DNA of 64,000 bases from Microbacterium sp. (GCA_017306415.1 JAFKIL010000008.1:42114-106113), one strand, 5' to 3'. Counted from the stretch's first letter, positions 50,578 through 58,992 are shown. Numbers and translations are program-made. The notes: a model not told the origin generated them from the sequence alone.

Positions 50578-51981
50578 ATGAACCAGCCCACCACCGAAGA
50601 GACCGCCCCGGCGACGTCGGGCCGCCGCGCGTTCCTCGGCCGCGCCGCCATCGGCGGGATCGCCGCCGCGGCCGCGATGGTCCCGCTCGTCGGCGCCGCG
50701 GCGCCCGCATCCGCCGCGCCGAAGCCGGCCCCGCCGGCCCCGCCCGCGCCGAATCCCCACGGTCATCACCGTGTGTTCGACGTGCAGGACTTCGGCGCGA
50801 AGGGCAACGGCACCCACGACGACACCGTCGCCATCCAGAAGGCGATCACCGCCGCCCAGGCCGCCGGCGGCGGGACCGTGTACCTCCCGTCCGGGAAGTA
50901 CAAGACGACGTCGACGCTGAAGATCACCGGGGCGAACATCACCGTCGAGGGGGAGGGCGCCTCGAGCATCATCGCGTGCGCCTTCGCCGCGGGCGACATC
51001 CTGCGCGTCGCACGCACCTCGTCCTCGGCGGCGCTGGTCGCCAACGGCCTGTTCACCGACTTCGCGATCATCTCGACCGTCAAGAAGACGAGCGGCGCGG
51101 CGCTCGCCATGGACGGCGTGCAGGACATGCGGATCTGCAACGTGCACGCCGTCTCGCGCGTGTACTCCGACCCCAACAACCTGTGGGACTCGTTCAGCTT
51201 CCACGACTTCACGATCGTCGTGATGGAGAACTGCAAGATCCAGGCGCAGAACAAGGGCATCACGTGCTGGGGCAACCAGGTCGGCGCGGACCTCTGGATC
51301 ACCGGCGGCACCCTGTGCTCCTTCACGCCCATCGGCGTCCACGTCGGCGGCGGTGTCGGCGGGGTCTACTTCGACGAGTTCCTCTGCTATCTCAACGGCA
51401 CGAACGTGCTCATCGACGACACGCTCGGCGGCTCCGCCAACCGTGAGCTCATCTTCAACGAGGCCGTCTTCGACGGGTCGTATCGGCACAACGTCGAGAT
51501 CATGCCCAACGGCGTATACGTCCTCACCTTCCAGAACACGTGGTTCGGAAACTCCGGCTTCGACCAGAAGGCAGGTCACCCCGAGGGCTGCCTCATCCGC
51601 GTGCACCCCGGGGGGATCCTGCACCCGTCGAACGTCACCGTCTCCGGATGCAAGATGTTCAACGCCTACGGATCGGGGATCTTCGCCGAGTCCGGGGCGT
51701 GGACCATCACCGGCAGCGACATCAGCCTGAACGGCCAGGGCGCGGCGGGCGGCTACGGCGTGATCCTCGGGGCCGGCGCGTCGGGAACCGTGATCAACGG
51801 CAACTCGATGCACACGAACGGCAACTACCCGAGCGCCAAGCCTGTCGGGGTGGGCATCAAGATCGCGTCCGGGGTCAACGACTACATCGTCACGTCGAAC
51901 AGCGTCATCGGCAACGGGACGGCGGGACTGGTCGACGAGGGCGGACCGTCGAAGATCGTCGACCTCAACCTCGGCGCGTGA
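50578..51981 (+). CDS. Tat-exported pectate-lyase-superfamily beta-helix protein
   Basis: 467 residues. A twin-arginine signal, SGRRAFLGRAAIGGIAAAAA ending ASAAP, is followed by a Pro/Ala linker. The mature part starts with the Pectate_lyase_3 hallmark FDVQDFGAKGNGTHDDTVAI, then GGGTVYLPSGKYKTTSTLKI and repeated beta-helix turns to about residue 455. Folded export and this fold suggest a polysaccharide lyase or hydrolase acting outside the cell, but no catalytic residues are obvious. AAGGAGGAG precedes the ATG. It lies in the second GntR-linked operon. Confidence 0.85.
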   Translation: MNQPTTEETAPATSGRRAFLGRAAIGGIAAAAAMVPLVGAAAPASAAPKPAPPAPPAPNPHGHHRVFDVQDFGAKGNGTHDDTVAIQKAITAAQAAGGGTVYLPSGKYKTTSTLKITGANITVEGEGASSIIACAFAAGDILRVARTSSSAALVANGLFTDFAIISTVKKTSGAALAMDGVQDMRICNVHAVSRVYSDPNNLWDSFSFHDFTIVVMENCKIQAQNKGITCWGNQVGADLWITGGTLCSFTPIGVHVGGGVGGVYFDEFLCYLNGTNVLIDDTLGGSANRELIFNEAVFDGSYRHNVEIMPNGVYVLTFQNTWFGNSGFDQKAGHPEGCLIRVHPGGILHPSNVTVSGCKMFNAYGSGIFAESGAWTITGSDISLNGQGAAGGYGVILGAGASGTVINGNSMHTNGNYPSAKPVGVGIKIASGVNDYIVTSNSVIGNGTAGLVDEGGPSKIVDLNLGA

Positions 51982-51991
51982 GCCCCGCGCC

Positions 51992-52747
51992 ATGAGCAGC
52001 ACCGACACCGAACGGGCCTGCGTCGTCACCGGCGGCGCGGGCTCGATCGGCGGCGCCATCGGGCGGTGCCTGCGCGCCGACGGGTGGCGGGTCGTATCGC
52101 TCGACCTGGGCGTGCCCGCTCGGGATGCGGCGGACGTCGCCGTCCTCGGCGACGTCGCCGCTCCGGCGGCGCACGCCGAGGCGGCGGAGCGGGCGGTCGA
52201 GCTCGGCGCACTGCGGGGCTGGGTGAACTGCGCCGGCTACAACATCCTCGGCTCGGTGGACGAGGTGGAGGAAGCGGCCGTGCGGCGCGGCATCGACGTC
52301 GACCTGCTCGGGGTGTTCTTCGGCGCGGCCGAGGCGGCGCGCCGCATGGGCGCGCTCGACGGACCGCAGCGCGGCAGCATCGTCAACATCTCGTCGATCC
52401 ACGCGGCGGTCGGATTCCCCGGCTTCGCGGCCTACGCCATGGCGAAGGGCGGCATCGAGGCGCTCACCCGGCAGGTGGCGGCGGAGTACGTGGCATCCGG
52501 CATCCGCTGCAACGCCGTCGCGCCGGGGCTGATCGAGAGCGAGATGAACGCGCAGCTGCTGGCCGAGGCATCCGATCCGGACGCGCTGCAGGCCGCGTGG
52601 GCGGCGCTCACGCCCATGGGCCGGTGGGGCACGCCCGACGACGTCGCCGCTGTCGTCGCGTTCCTCCTCGACGGCGCCTCCGGCTACATCACCGGCGAGG
52701 TGCTCGCCGTGAACGGAGGCGCGACAGTGCTCGCCCGCGGCCGCTGA
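51992..52747 (+). CDS. short-chain dehydrogenase/reductase
   Basis: 251 residues with the classical pattern: TGGAGSIGGAIG near 13-24, NCAG for the central strand, catalytic SIVNISSIHAAVGFPGFAAY then AMAKGG with Ser, Tyr and Lys, and GYITGEVLAVNGG at the end. It is NAD(P)-dependent and likely works on a sugar or sugar acid. It begins ten bases after the beta-helix gene and closes the operon. A long inverted repeat lies just downstream. Confidence 0.9.
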   Translation: MSSTDTERACVVTGGAGSIGGAIGRCLRADGWRVVSLDLGVPARDAADVAVLGDVAAPAAHAEAAERAVELGALRGWVNCAGYNILGSVDEVEEAAVRRGIDVDLLGVFFGAAEAARRMGALDGPQRGSIVNISSIHAAVGFPGFAAYAMAKGGIEALTRQVAAEYVASGIRCNAVAPGLIESEMNAQLLAEASDPDALQAAWAALTPMGRWGTPDDVAAVVAFLLDGASGYITGEVLAVNGGATVLARGR

Positions 52748-52762
52748 GGCCGGGGGTGCGGA

Positions 52763-52843
52763 ACCACCTCCTCGAGAACCGGCCGCAGCGGGGTGCCGGC
52801 GTGCGCGATCGCCCTTGATCGACACGATTCTCGAGGAGGTGGT
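52763..52843. repeat. long inverted repeat between convergent genes (element C)
   Basis: Perfect 16-base arms, ACCACCTCCTCGAGAA (52763-52778) and its complement at 52828-52843, enclose 49 bases. Outside them GGTGCG and CGCACC can extend the stem. It lies between two convergent genes and probably terminates both. Confidence 0.8.
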
Positions 52844-52918
52844 CGCGCCCGCACCGCGGGTCGGCGGGATGCGCGAGTCCGGGGCGCCGATGGCGGGGCG
52901 GGGCCGAAACTCGGCCTG

Positions 52919-53239
52919 TCAGGGGGTGATCGTCATGCGCGAGATGCGGTCGCCGTCGAGGGTGAAGCGGAAGTCGCTCGTCCCGTTGAAGCCGCCGCCG
53001 GTGACGACGAGGCTGACGACCCACTCGTCGCCGTCCTGTTCGACGCCGGCCGCCTCGAAGTGGGAGTGGCGGCCGATGTTGTCGGTCGAATCCCACGACC
53101 GCACGCCGTCCCGCCCGTGGAAGCCCTTGCCCCAGTCCTCGAGGTAGGCGTCCTCGGTGAACGCGTCGGCGAACGCATCCGCGTCGCCCGCGTTCGTCGC
53201 GTCGATCATGCGCTGGATGGGGGCGGGGATGTCTGTCAT
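52919..53239 (-). CDS. NTF2-like/SnoaL-type small protein
   Basis: 106 residues from ATG 53239. The opening helix IQRMIDATNAGDADAFADAF leads to TEDAYLEDWGKGFHGRDGVR and a curved sheet (HFEAAGVEQDGDEWVVSLVV; FRFTLDGDRISRMTI), the cone-shaped nuclear-transport-factor-2 fold. The family covers isomerases, cyclases and non-catalytic ligand binders. It sits between convergent gene ends, with the flavin reductase upstream on the same strand at a 49-base gap. No specific function can be named. Confidence 0.82.
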   Translation of the reverse strand: MTDIPAPIQRMIDATNAGDADAFADAFTEDAYLEDWGKGFHGRDGVRSWDSTDNIGRHSHFEAAGVEQDGDEWVVSLVVTGGGFNGTSDFRFTLDGDRISRMTITP

Positions 53240-53288
53240 GCGTCGATTCTCGCCGGGCGGGCCTGACGGCGCCAGCGCGGCGGGGTGT

Positions 53289-53870
53289 TCAGACGATGCG
53301 CGAGTGCTCGCCGAGGCGGTGCCAGGTGCGGTTGTGGTACACAAGCGCGTCGCCGTGCGCGCCCGGTTCGATGTCGCGCTGGATGCTCGACTGCAGCGCG
53401 TGCGCGACCACCACGGTGGAATCGCCGGCCGACATGCGGTTCACGACGGCGCAGCGCACCCATGCACGGGCACCGTGGTAGACGGGCTCCCCCGTGACGA
53501 GTCGCGTCCAGAGCGCGGCATCCGCGAACCGGTCGGCGCCGCTCGTGGCGGCGAGGCGCGCGAGCTCGAGGTCCTCCGCGTCGAGCAGGTGGACGACGAT
53601 CGTGGATGCCGCGACGATCGCGGCCGTCGCGGACGAGAGCGACGAGAGTGAGAACACGAGGAGCGGCGGGTCGGCGCTGATCGAGGATACCGACGTCGCG
53701 GTGAGCGCGACGGGCCCGTCCGGTCCGTCGGCGGTGATGATGGCGACGCCGCCGGGGTGGCCGCGGAAGAGGGTCTTGAACTCGTCGGCGCTGAGCGACT
53801 CCCCGACATGCGCCGGCGGCCGCACCGGCTCTGGCGCGGTCGGCGAATCCTGGGGGCGGAACGAGGTCAT
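53289..53870 (-). CDS. flavin reductase-family protein
   Basis: 193 residues. FRGHPGGVAIITADGPDGPV, ALTATSVSSISADPPLLVFS and the later VVHLLDAEDLELARLAATSG match the split-barrel FMN-binding reductases (HpaC/DIM6 type). The final block HALQSSIQRDIEPGAHGDAL replaces the usual GxxxHxxxxG pattern. It supplies reduced FMN to a partner monooxygenase; the FMN monooxygenase gene at 56307 is an obvious candidate although it is 2.4 kb away on the same strand. It is divergent from the cysteine-gene promoter. Confidence 0.85.
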   Translation of the reverse strand: MTSFRPQDSPTAPEPVRPPAHVGESLSADEFKTLFRGHPGGVAIITADGPDGPVALTATSVSSISADPPLLVFSLSSLSSATAAIVAASTIVVHLLDAEDLELARLAATSGADRFADAALWTRLVTGEPVYHGARAWVRCAVVNRMSAGDSTVVVAHALQSSIQRDIEPGAHGDALVYHNRTWHRLGEHSRIV

Positions 53871-53968
53871 GACTTCGACGCTACGCCGACTTCGCGGCGC
53901 CGGATCCGCTCACGGGCGATTGTGTCCGGTGGTTGCCCCGTGTTTCGCCGTGTGACGACGCGCTCGAC

Positions 53969-53997
53969 TTGCCCGATCCGGGTGGGCCACGTAGGGT
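53969..53997 (+). promoter_or_regulatory. promoter of the cysteine/transsulfuration operon
   Basis: TTGCCC (53969-53974) and TAGGGT (53992-53997) are exactly 17 bases apart. The -10 ends six bases before GTG 54004, so the mRNA should start on the leader ORF. Confidence 0.65.
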
Positions 53998-54003
53998 CGT
54001 GGC

Positions 54004-54030
54004 GTGCTGACCTGTCGCTGTTGTCGCTGA
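54004..54030 (+). CDS. leaderless cysteine-rich leader peptide (attenuator ORF)
   Basis: GTG at 54004 lies six bases after a good -10 and opens an eight-codon frame, MLTCRCCR, then TGA. Three of eight codons are Cys (TGT), in a genome where TGT and Cys are rare. Leaderless polycysteine ORFs upstream of sulfur operons in mycobacteria act as cysteine-responsive attenuators, and this one stands before a cysteine-forming gene pair. Hairpins GCACTC/GAGTGC at 54037-54051 and CCGCGC/GCGCGG at 54080-54096 follow, the latter close to the ribosome site CAGGAG. Confidence 0.7.
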   Translation: MLTCRCCR

Positions 54031-54036
54031 GCGTGC

Positions 54037-54096
54037 GCACTCATCGAGTGCCCGCAGCCCCTCGCGACCCCGACAGCATCCGCGCTCTCCGCGCGG
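54037..54096 (+). promoter_or_regulatory. leader hairpins of the cysteine operon
   Basis: GCACTC-ATC-GAGTGC (54037-54051) starts six bases after the leader stop codon. CCGCGC-N5-GCGCGG (54080-54096) ends shortly before CAGGAG. Stalling of the ribosome on the Cys codons could shift which stem forms and so expose or hide the start of the cbs gene. Confidence 0.5.
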
Positions 54097-54115
54097 CACC
54101 TCCCAGGAGCATTTC

Positions 54116-55123
54116 GTGCGTTACGCAGAAAGCGTCGCCGACCTCGTCGGCAACACCCCCCTCGTCCGCCTGAGCCGCGTCACCGCCGGCATCCGCGCCA
54201 CGGTCCTCGCGAAGGTCGAGTACCTCAACCCGGGCGGCTCGGCCAAGGACCGGATCGCCGCCCGCATCGTCGACGAGGCCGAGCGGACCGGCCTCCTCCG
54301 CCCCGGCGGGACCATCGTCGAGCCGACGAGCGGCAACACCGGCGTGGGTCTCGCCCTCGTCGCCCAGCAGCGCGGATACCGGATGGTCTTCGTCGTCCCC
54401 GACAAGTTCGCGGGCGAGAAGGTGGCCGTGCTCCGGGCGTACGGCGCGGAAGTGGTCATGACGCCCACGAACGTGCCGCCCGACGATCCGCGCTCGTACT
54501 ACGGCGTCTCCGACCGCCTCGCGCGGGAGATCCCCGGCGCCTTCAAGCCGAACCAGTTCGCCAACCCGAACGGGCCGCGCAGCCACTTCGAGACGACCGG
54601 CCCCGAGATCTGGCGCGACACCGACGGCCGGGTCACGCACCTGGTCGCCGGCATCGGCACCGGGGGCACGATCAGCGGCACCGGCCGCTTCCTCAAGCAG
54701 GTGTCCGGCGGCGCGGTGCAGGTCGTGGGCGCCGATCCGGACGGGTCGATCTACTCGGGCGGCCCGCTGCACTCCTACCTCGTCGAAGGCGTCGGCGAAG
54801 ACTTCTACCCGCAGACCTTCGATCCGTCCGTCGTGGACGAGTACCACCGCGTCGGCGACGCCGAGGCCTTCGCGATGACGCGCCGCCTCGCACGCGAGGA
54901 GGCGCTGCTCGTCGGCGGCTCGAGCGGCATGGCCGTGGTCGCGGCGCTGCGGACGGCGCGGGACCTCGACGAGGACGCTGTGGTCGTCGTCGTCCTCCCC
55001 GACCACGGCCGGGGCTACCTCGGCAAGCTCTACGACGACGACTGGATGCGCGCCCGCGGATTCGACGTCGACGACCACGCGGCATCCGCCGATCGCCTGC
55101 CCGACACGAGGAGCGACTCATGA
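54116..55123 (+). CDS. cbs: cystathionine beta-synthase / O-acetylserine sulfhydrylase-type enzyme
   Basis: 335 residues from GTG 54116 after CAGGAG. PLP enzyme of fold type II: the Schiff-base lysine is Lys44 in NPGGSAKDR, with the substrate loop TSGNTGVGLALVA and phosphate-binding GIGTGGTISGTGR. It lacks C-terminal CBS domains, so allosteric SAM control is unlikely. Together with the next gene (overlap ATGA) it would run homocysteine plus serine to cystathionine to cysteine. Cysteine synthase activity cannot be excluded. The cysteine-rich leader upstream suggests attenuation by cysteine supply. Confidence 0.87.
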   Translation: MRYAESVADLVGNTPLVRLSRVTAGIRATVLAKVEYLNPGGSAKDRIAARIVDEAERTGLLRPGGTIVEPTSGNTGVGLALVAQQRGYRMVFVVPDKFAGEKVAVLRAYGAEVVMTPTNVPPDDPRSYYGVSDRLAREIPGAFKPNQFANPNGPRSHFETTGPEIWRDTDGRVTHLVAGIGTGGTISGTGRFLKQVSGGAVQVVGADPDGSIYSGGPLHSYLVEGVGEDFYPQTFDPSVVDEYHRVGDAEAFAMTRRLAREEALLVGGSSGMAVVAALRTARDLDEDAVVVVVLPDHGRGYLGKLYDDDWMRARGFDVDDHAASADRLPDTRSDS

Positions 55124-56277
55124 CGACCGATCACCTGCACGGATTCGACAGCCTCGCGGTGCACGCGGGTCAGGACGCCGATCCGACGACCGGCGCGGTG
55201 ATCCCGCCCGTGCACTTCTCCAGCACGTATGCCCAGGACGGCATCGGGGGTCTCCGCGGCGGGTACGAGTACGGACGCAGCGGCAACCCGACGCGCACGG
55301 CGCTGGAGACGCAGCTCGCCGCGCTGGAGGGCGGACGGCATGCGCTGTCGTTCGCATCCGGGCTGGCTGCTCAGGACGCGCTCCTGCGCGCGGCGCTGAA
55401 GCCGGGCGACGAGGTCCTCATCGGCGACGACGTCTACGGCGGGACGTACCGGCTGCTCACCCGCGTCCTCGGACCGTGGGGCATCGGCGTGCGCGTCGTC
55501 GACACGAGCGACGCGGATGCCGTCCGCGCGGCGCTCGCGGAGCGCGCACCGCAGCTCGTGTGGGTCGAGACCCCCAGCAACCCGCTCCTGCGCATCGCCG
55601 ACATCGCGGGCATCGCGGCCGCGGCGCACGAGGTCGGGGCGCTCGTCGTCGTGGACAACACGTTCGCCTCGCCGGCCCTGCAGCAGCCGCTGTCGCTCGG
55701 CGCCGACGTCGTGGTGCACTCCACGACGAAGTACCTGGGCGGCCACTCCGACGTCGTCGGGGGAGCGCTCGTGATCGACGACGACGAGCTCGCCGAGCAG
55801 GCGAAGTTCCTTCAGTTCGCGGCCGGCGCGGTGTCCGGCCCCCTGGACGCGTGGCTCACGACGCGGGGCATCAAGACCCTCCCGCTCCGCATGCGCCGGC
55901 ACAGCGAGAACGCCCGCGCGGTCGCCGGCCATCTGAACGCCCACGGCCGGGTGGCCCGCGTCTACTACCCCGGACTCGCGGAGCACGCCGGCCACGACGT
56001 CGCCGCGCGCCAGATGTCCGACTTCGGCGGCATCGTCTCGGTCGCGCTCGCCGACGCGGCCGCGGCGCGTCGCTTCGCCGAGTCGACGCGCGTCTTCACG
56101 CTCGCCGAGTCGCTCGGGGGCGTCGAGTCGCTCGTCAACTACCCGGACGCCATGACCCACGCGTCGGTGCGGGGCACGGCGCTCGCGGTGCCCGAAGAGG
56201 TCGTGCGGCTGTCGGTCGGCATCGAGTCGGCGGAGGATCTGCTCCAGGACCTCGACGACGCGCTCGCCGGCCTCTGA
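55120..56277 (+). CDS. cystathionine gamma-synthase / gamma-lyase
   Basis: 385 residues of the Cys/Met-metabolism PLP family. The N-terminal tetramer-contact region FDSLAVHAGQDADPTTGAVI with YEYGRSGNPTRTALE, the PLP-Lys204 in VVHSTTKYLGGHSD, and SLGGVESLVNYPDAMTHAS near the C terminus are typical. It either splits cystathionine to cysteine (metB/mccB-type lyase) or forms it; the pairing with cbs favours the lyase direction. It overlaps cbs by four bases and converges on the FMN monooxygenase gene. Confidence 0.9.
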   Translation: MTTDHLHGFDSLAVHAGQDADPTTGAVIPPVHFSSTYAQDGIGGLRGGYEYGRSGNPTRTALETQLAALEGGRHALSFASGLAAQDALLRAALKPGDEVLIGDDVYGGTYRLLTRVLGPWGIGVRVVDTSDADAVRAALAERAPQLVWVETPSNPLLRIADIAGIAAAAHEVGALVVVDNTFASPALQQPLSLGADVVVHSTTKYLGGHSDVVGGALVIDDDELAEQAKFLQFAAGAVSGPLDAWLTTRGIKTLPLRMRRHSENARAVAGHLNAHGRVARVYYPGLAEHAGHDVAARQMSDFGGIVSVALADAAAARRFAESTRVFTLAESLGGVESLVNYPDAMTHASVRGTALAVPEEVVRLSVGIESAEDLLQDLDDALAGL

Positions 56278-56306
56278 GCGGAGGCGCGAACGCCCGCGCC
56301 GTCGCG

Positions 56307-57632
56307 TCAGAAGGCGTCGAGGTTCGCCCGCAGTCCGCCGTCGACGAACTCCGAGCGGAGGATGCCGCGACGGCGGAGGATCGGCACGAGCTCGTCGAGC
56401 GTGCGATGGATCGTCACCGGGTGGAGGTCGCCGGAGAAGATGAGGCCGTCGTTGTCGGCGTCGTCCCCCAGCGCCTCGATGAGGTCGGCCAGCTCGTCGG
56501 CGGTGCCGACCGTGCCGCTGATGCCGTCGCCGATGCGCGTGAGCCGGGCCTTGCCGGTGAGGATGTCGCGCAGCGGCACGTCGTCGAACGAGTCGAACCT
56601 CCCGCGCAGTCCCTTGATCGTGCCCTGCGACACGTGCTCGCCGAAGATCGCGGGGTCGAGCGGCCGGTCGAGGTCGAGCGACGTCAGGTCGGTCTCGAGG
56701 TCGCTCGACCACGCCTCCGCGACCTCGAGGAGCGTCGCATCGCTCGGCTCGGCGGAGGCGCGCACGATCCGGTCGGCCTCCTCGGCGCTCGCCGCGACGA
56801 TCGGCTTGAAGACGAACAGGCTCTTGATGTCCGCGGCATCCCGGCCGTGCGCCGCCGCCGCGGCGTGCACGCGCTCGCGGTAGGCACGGATGCTGTCGAC
56901 GTCCAGTGGCGAGAGCGCGAGCTGGATCTCGGAGTTGCGCCCCGCGAAGTCGAGCCCGCGACCCGATCCGCCCGGTGAGGCGACGATCGGGTCGCCCGCC
57001 GGCAGCGGCGCGGCGTTGAGCGGGCCGTCGAAGGTGAAGTACTCGCCGCGGTGCTGCACGGCCCGGATCTTCGAACCGTCGGCGTAGATCTGCGACACCG
57101 GGTCGGCGATCAGCGCGCCCTCGTCCCAGCTGTGCCACAGCAGCCGCAGCGCGTCGAGCCACTCCTGCGCCCGGTCGTAGGCGGCGTCGTGCGGCAGGCG
57201 CTCGGTGCCGAAGTGGTGGGCGCTGCCGACGTCGGTGACGACGTTGATGCCGACGCGGCTGCCGCTCAGGTGCTGCAGCGACGCGAACTGCCGGGCCGCC
57301 TGATACGGATGCCACGCCGCGGGGTTCGCGGTCGGGATCACGCCCAGGTGGCGGGTGGCGGCGAACAGATAGGGCGCGAGCGTCCAGGGGTCGTGCTTGG
57401 GGCCGCCGTAGGCCTTGCGCACCCGCAGGTCGAGCGTGGCGGGGGTGATGCCCACCGACAGGGCGTCCTCGATCAGGACGAAGTCGAACCCCGCCTGCTC
57501 GAGGTCGCGCGCGGACTGCTGGTACAGGTCGGGCCGCTGCCAGTCGTAGCCCCACTCGTAGTACGGCCGCGCCCAGCCGTGCGGGCCGAACCCGCGGGAG
57601 AGGAACCAGCCGAAGTGCTGCTGCCTGGTCAT
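56307..57632 (-). CDS. LLM-class FMN-dependent monooxygenase (NtaA/SnaA/DmoA-like)
   Basis: 441 residues. The bacterial-luciferase-type barrel shows FGWFLSRGFGPHGWARPYYE, DFVLIEDALSVG, GVIPTANPAAWHPYQAARQF with the phosphate-binding arginine region, GSRVGINVVTDVG and PIVASPGGSGRGLDFAGRNS. NtaA/SnaA-type enzymes need reduced FMN from a separate reductase and oxidise organic sulfur compounds or chelators. It overlaps the MetY gene by four bases, so it probably frees sulfur that MetY then incorporates; the flavin reductase at 53289 may supply FMNH2. Confidence 0.88.
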   Translation of the reverse strand: MTRQQHFGWFLSRGFGPHGWARPYYEWGYDWQRPDLYQQSARDLEQAGFDFVLIEDALSVGITPATLDLRVRKAYGGPKHDPWTLAPYLFAATRHLGVIPTANPAAWHPYQAARQFASLQHLSGSRVGINVVTDVGSAHHFGTERLPHDAAYDRAQEWLDALRLLWHSWDEGALIADPVSQIYADGSKIRAVQHRGEYFTFDGPLNAAPLPAGDPIVASPGGSGRGLDFAGRNSEIQLALSPLDVDSIRAYRERVHAAAAAHGRDAADIKSLFVFKPIVAASAEEADRIVRASAEPSDATLLEVAEAWSSDLETDLTSLDLDRPLDPAIFGEHVSQGTIKGLRGRFDSFDDVPLRDILTGKARLTRIGDGISGTVGTADELADLIEALGDDADNDGLIFSGDLHPVTIHRTLDELVPILRRRGILRSEFVDGGLRANLDAF

Positions 57633-58957
57633 GCGATCCCCGCCCGGGTGAGGATGTCGGCGGCCGCGACGGCGGCGAGGGCCCTGTCGAGGTCGGCGAT
57701 GAGGTCGTCGGGCTCCTCGAGTCCGATCGAGAGGCGGAGGAGGCCCGGACCGATCCCCGCGGCGGCGAGCTCCTCGCGCTCGCGCTGCACGTGGGTCGTC
57801 GTGGCCGGGTGGAGCACGAGCGAGCGGACGTCGCCGAGGTGCGTCATGCGTGTGAAGAGCCGCAGCGCATCCGTGAAGGTCCTGGCCGCCTCGGTGCCGC
57901 CCTCGAGCGTGACCGCGAAGACCGACCCCTGGCCGTCGGGCAGGTACCGCGCGGCCAGGTCGCGGTACGGGCTCGAGTCGAGGCCGCTGTAGTCGACCGC
58001 CGCGACGCCCGGCTGCTCCTCGAGCCAGCGGGCGATGCGGAGGGCGGTGGCGGACTGACGCTGGACCCGCAGCGAGAGCGTCTCGATCCCCTGGAGGATC
58101 AGGAAGGCGTTCAGCGGCGACGGCACGGGCCCGAAGCGCAGGGCGATGTGGCGGGCGTGCTCCAGGAAGGCGGCGCGACCCGCCCGCTCGACGACGGTGC
58201 GGCCGTCGAGCCCGCGTTCGACGGCGAGCTGCGGGAAGCGGTCGGGAGCGGCATCCCACGCGAAGGTGCCGCCGTCGACGATGACGCCGCCGAGCACCGT
58301 CCCGTGGCCGGCGAGGAACTTGCTCGCCGAGTGCACGACGATGTCGGCGCCGTGCTCGATCGGACGCACCAGGTAGGGGGTGCCCAGCGTGTTGTCGACG
58401 ATGAGCGGGAGCCCGTGGCGGTGAGCGACACCCGCGATCGTCGCGATGTCGAGCACCTCGTTCTTCGGGTTCGGGATCGACTCGGCGAACAGCGCCTTCG
58501 TCTCCGGGCGGATCGCGGCCTCCCATGCGGCGGCATCGTTCTGCGCGGCCACGAAGGTGGTCGTGACGCCGAGACGGGCGAGGTCGTCGCGCAGCAGCTC
58601 GCGAGAGCCCTCGTAGATGCTCGACGCCGACACGATGTGGTCGCCCGCCGCGACCAGAGCGAGCACCGTCGTGACCACGGCCGCCTGACCGCTCCCGACC
58701 AGCAGCGCGTCGATGCCGCCCTCGAGGTCGGCGATGCGCCGCTCCGTCGCGGCGTTGGTGGGGTTGCCCACCCGCGTGTAGCTGAAGCCGTCGTCGGTGC
58801 CGGCGAAGCGCGCGTGCCCCTGGTCGAAGTCGTCGAAGACGAACCCTGCCGTCAGGTAGATCGGGGTGGCGCGTGGACGATGGGCGCCGTCGAGCTCGAT
58901 CCCGGCATGGAGCTGACGGGTGGCGAAGCCGAGGCCGGCGGTCGAGGCGTCCGTCAT
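57629..58957 (-). CDS. metY: O-acetylhomoserine sulfhydrylase (MetY type)
   Basis: 442 residues. ATRQLHAGIELDGAHRPRAT then PIYLTAGFVFDDFDQGHARF, FSYTRVGNPTNAATERRIAD, Lys213 in VVHSASKFLAGHGT and the long insert after it fit O-acetyl-L-homoserine aminocarboxypropyltransferase, which makes homocysteine from sulfide. No ribosome site precedes ATG 58957; instead a 12-codon frame, 58992 to 58954, ends in TGA overlapping it. Cotranscribed with the FMN monooxygenase. Confidence 0.88.
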   Translation of the reverse strand: MTDASTAGLGFATRQLHAGIELDGAHRPRATPIYLTAGFVFDDFDQGHARFAGTDDGFSYTRVGNPTNAATERRIADLEGGIDALLVGSGQAAVVTTVLALVAAGDHIVSASSIYEGSRELLRDDLARLGVTTTFVAAQNDAAAWEAAIRPETKALFAESIPNPKNEVLDIATIAGVAHRHGLPLIVDNTLGTPYLVRPIEHGADIVVHSASKFLAGHGTVLGGVIVDGGTFAWDAAPDRFPQLAVERGLDGRTVVERAGRAAFLEHARHIALRFGPVPSPLNAFLILQGIETLSLRVQRQSATALRIARWLEEQPGVAAVDYSGLDSSPYRDLAARYLPDGQGSVFAVTLEGGTEAARTFTDALRLFTRMTHLGDVRSLVLHPATTTHVQREREELAAAGIGPGLLRLSIGLEEPDDLIADLDRALAAVAAADILTRAGIA

Positions 58958-58992
58958 GACAGGACGAGGGGACGGGGCGCGGACGAGGGCAT
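58954..58992 (-). CDS. possible 12-codon leader ORF coupled to metY
   Basis: ATG 58992 lies six bases after TATCGT, a possible -10 on the minus strand, and reads MPSSAPRPLVLS before a TGA that overlaps the metY ATG. The -35 region is weak. It could place ribosomes at metY, which lacks its own site. No cysteine or methionine run is present, so attenuation by sulfur amino acids is not suggested. Confidence 0.3.
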   Translation of the reverse strand: MPSSAPRPLVLS

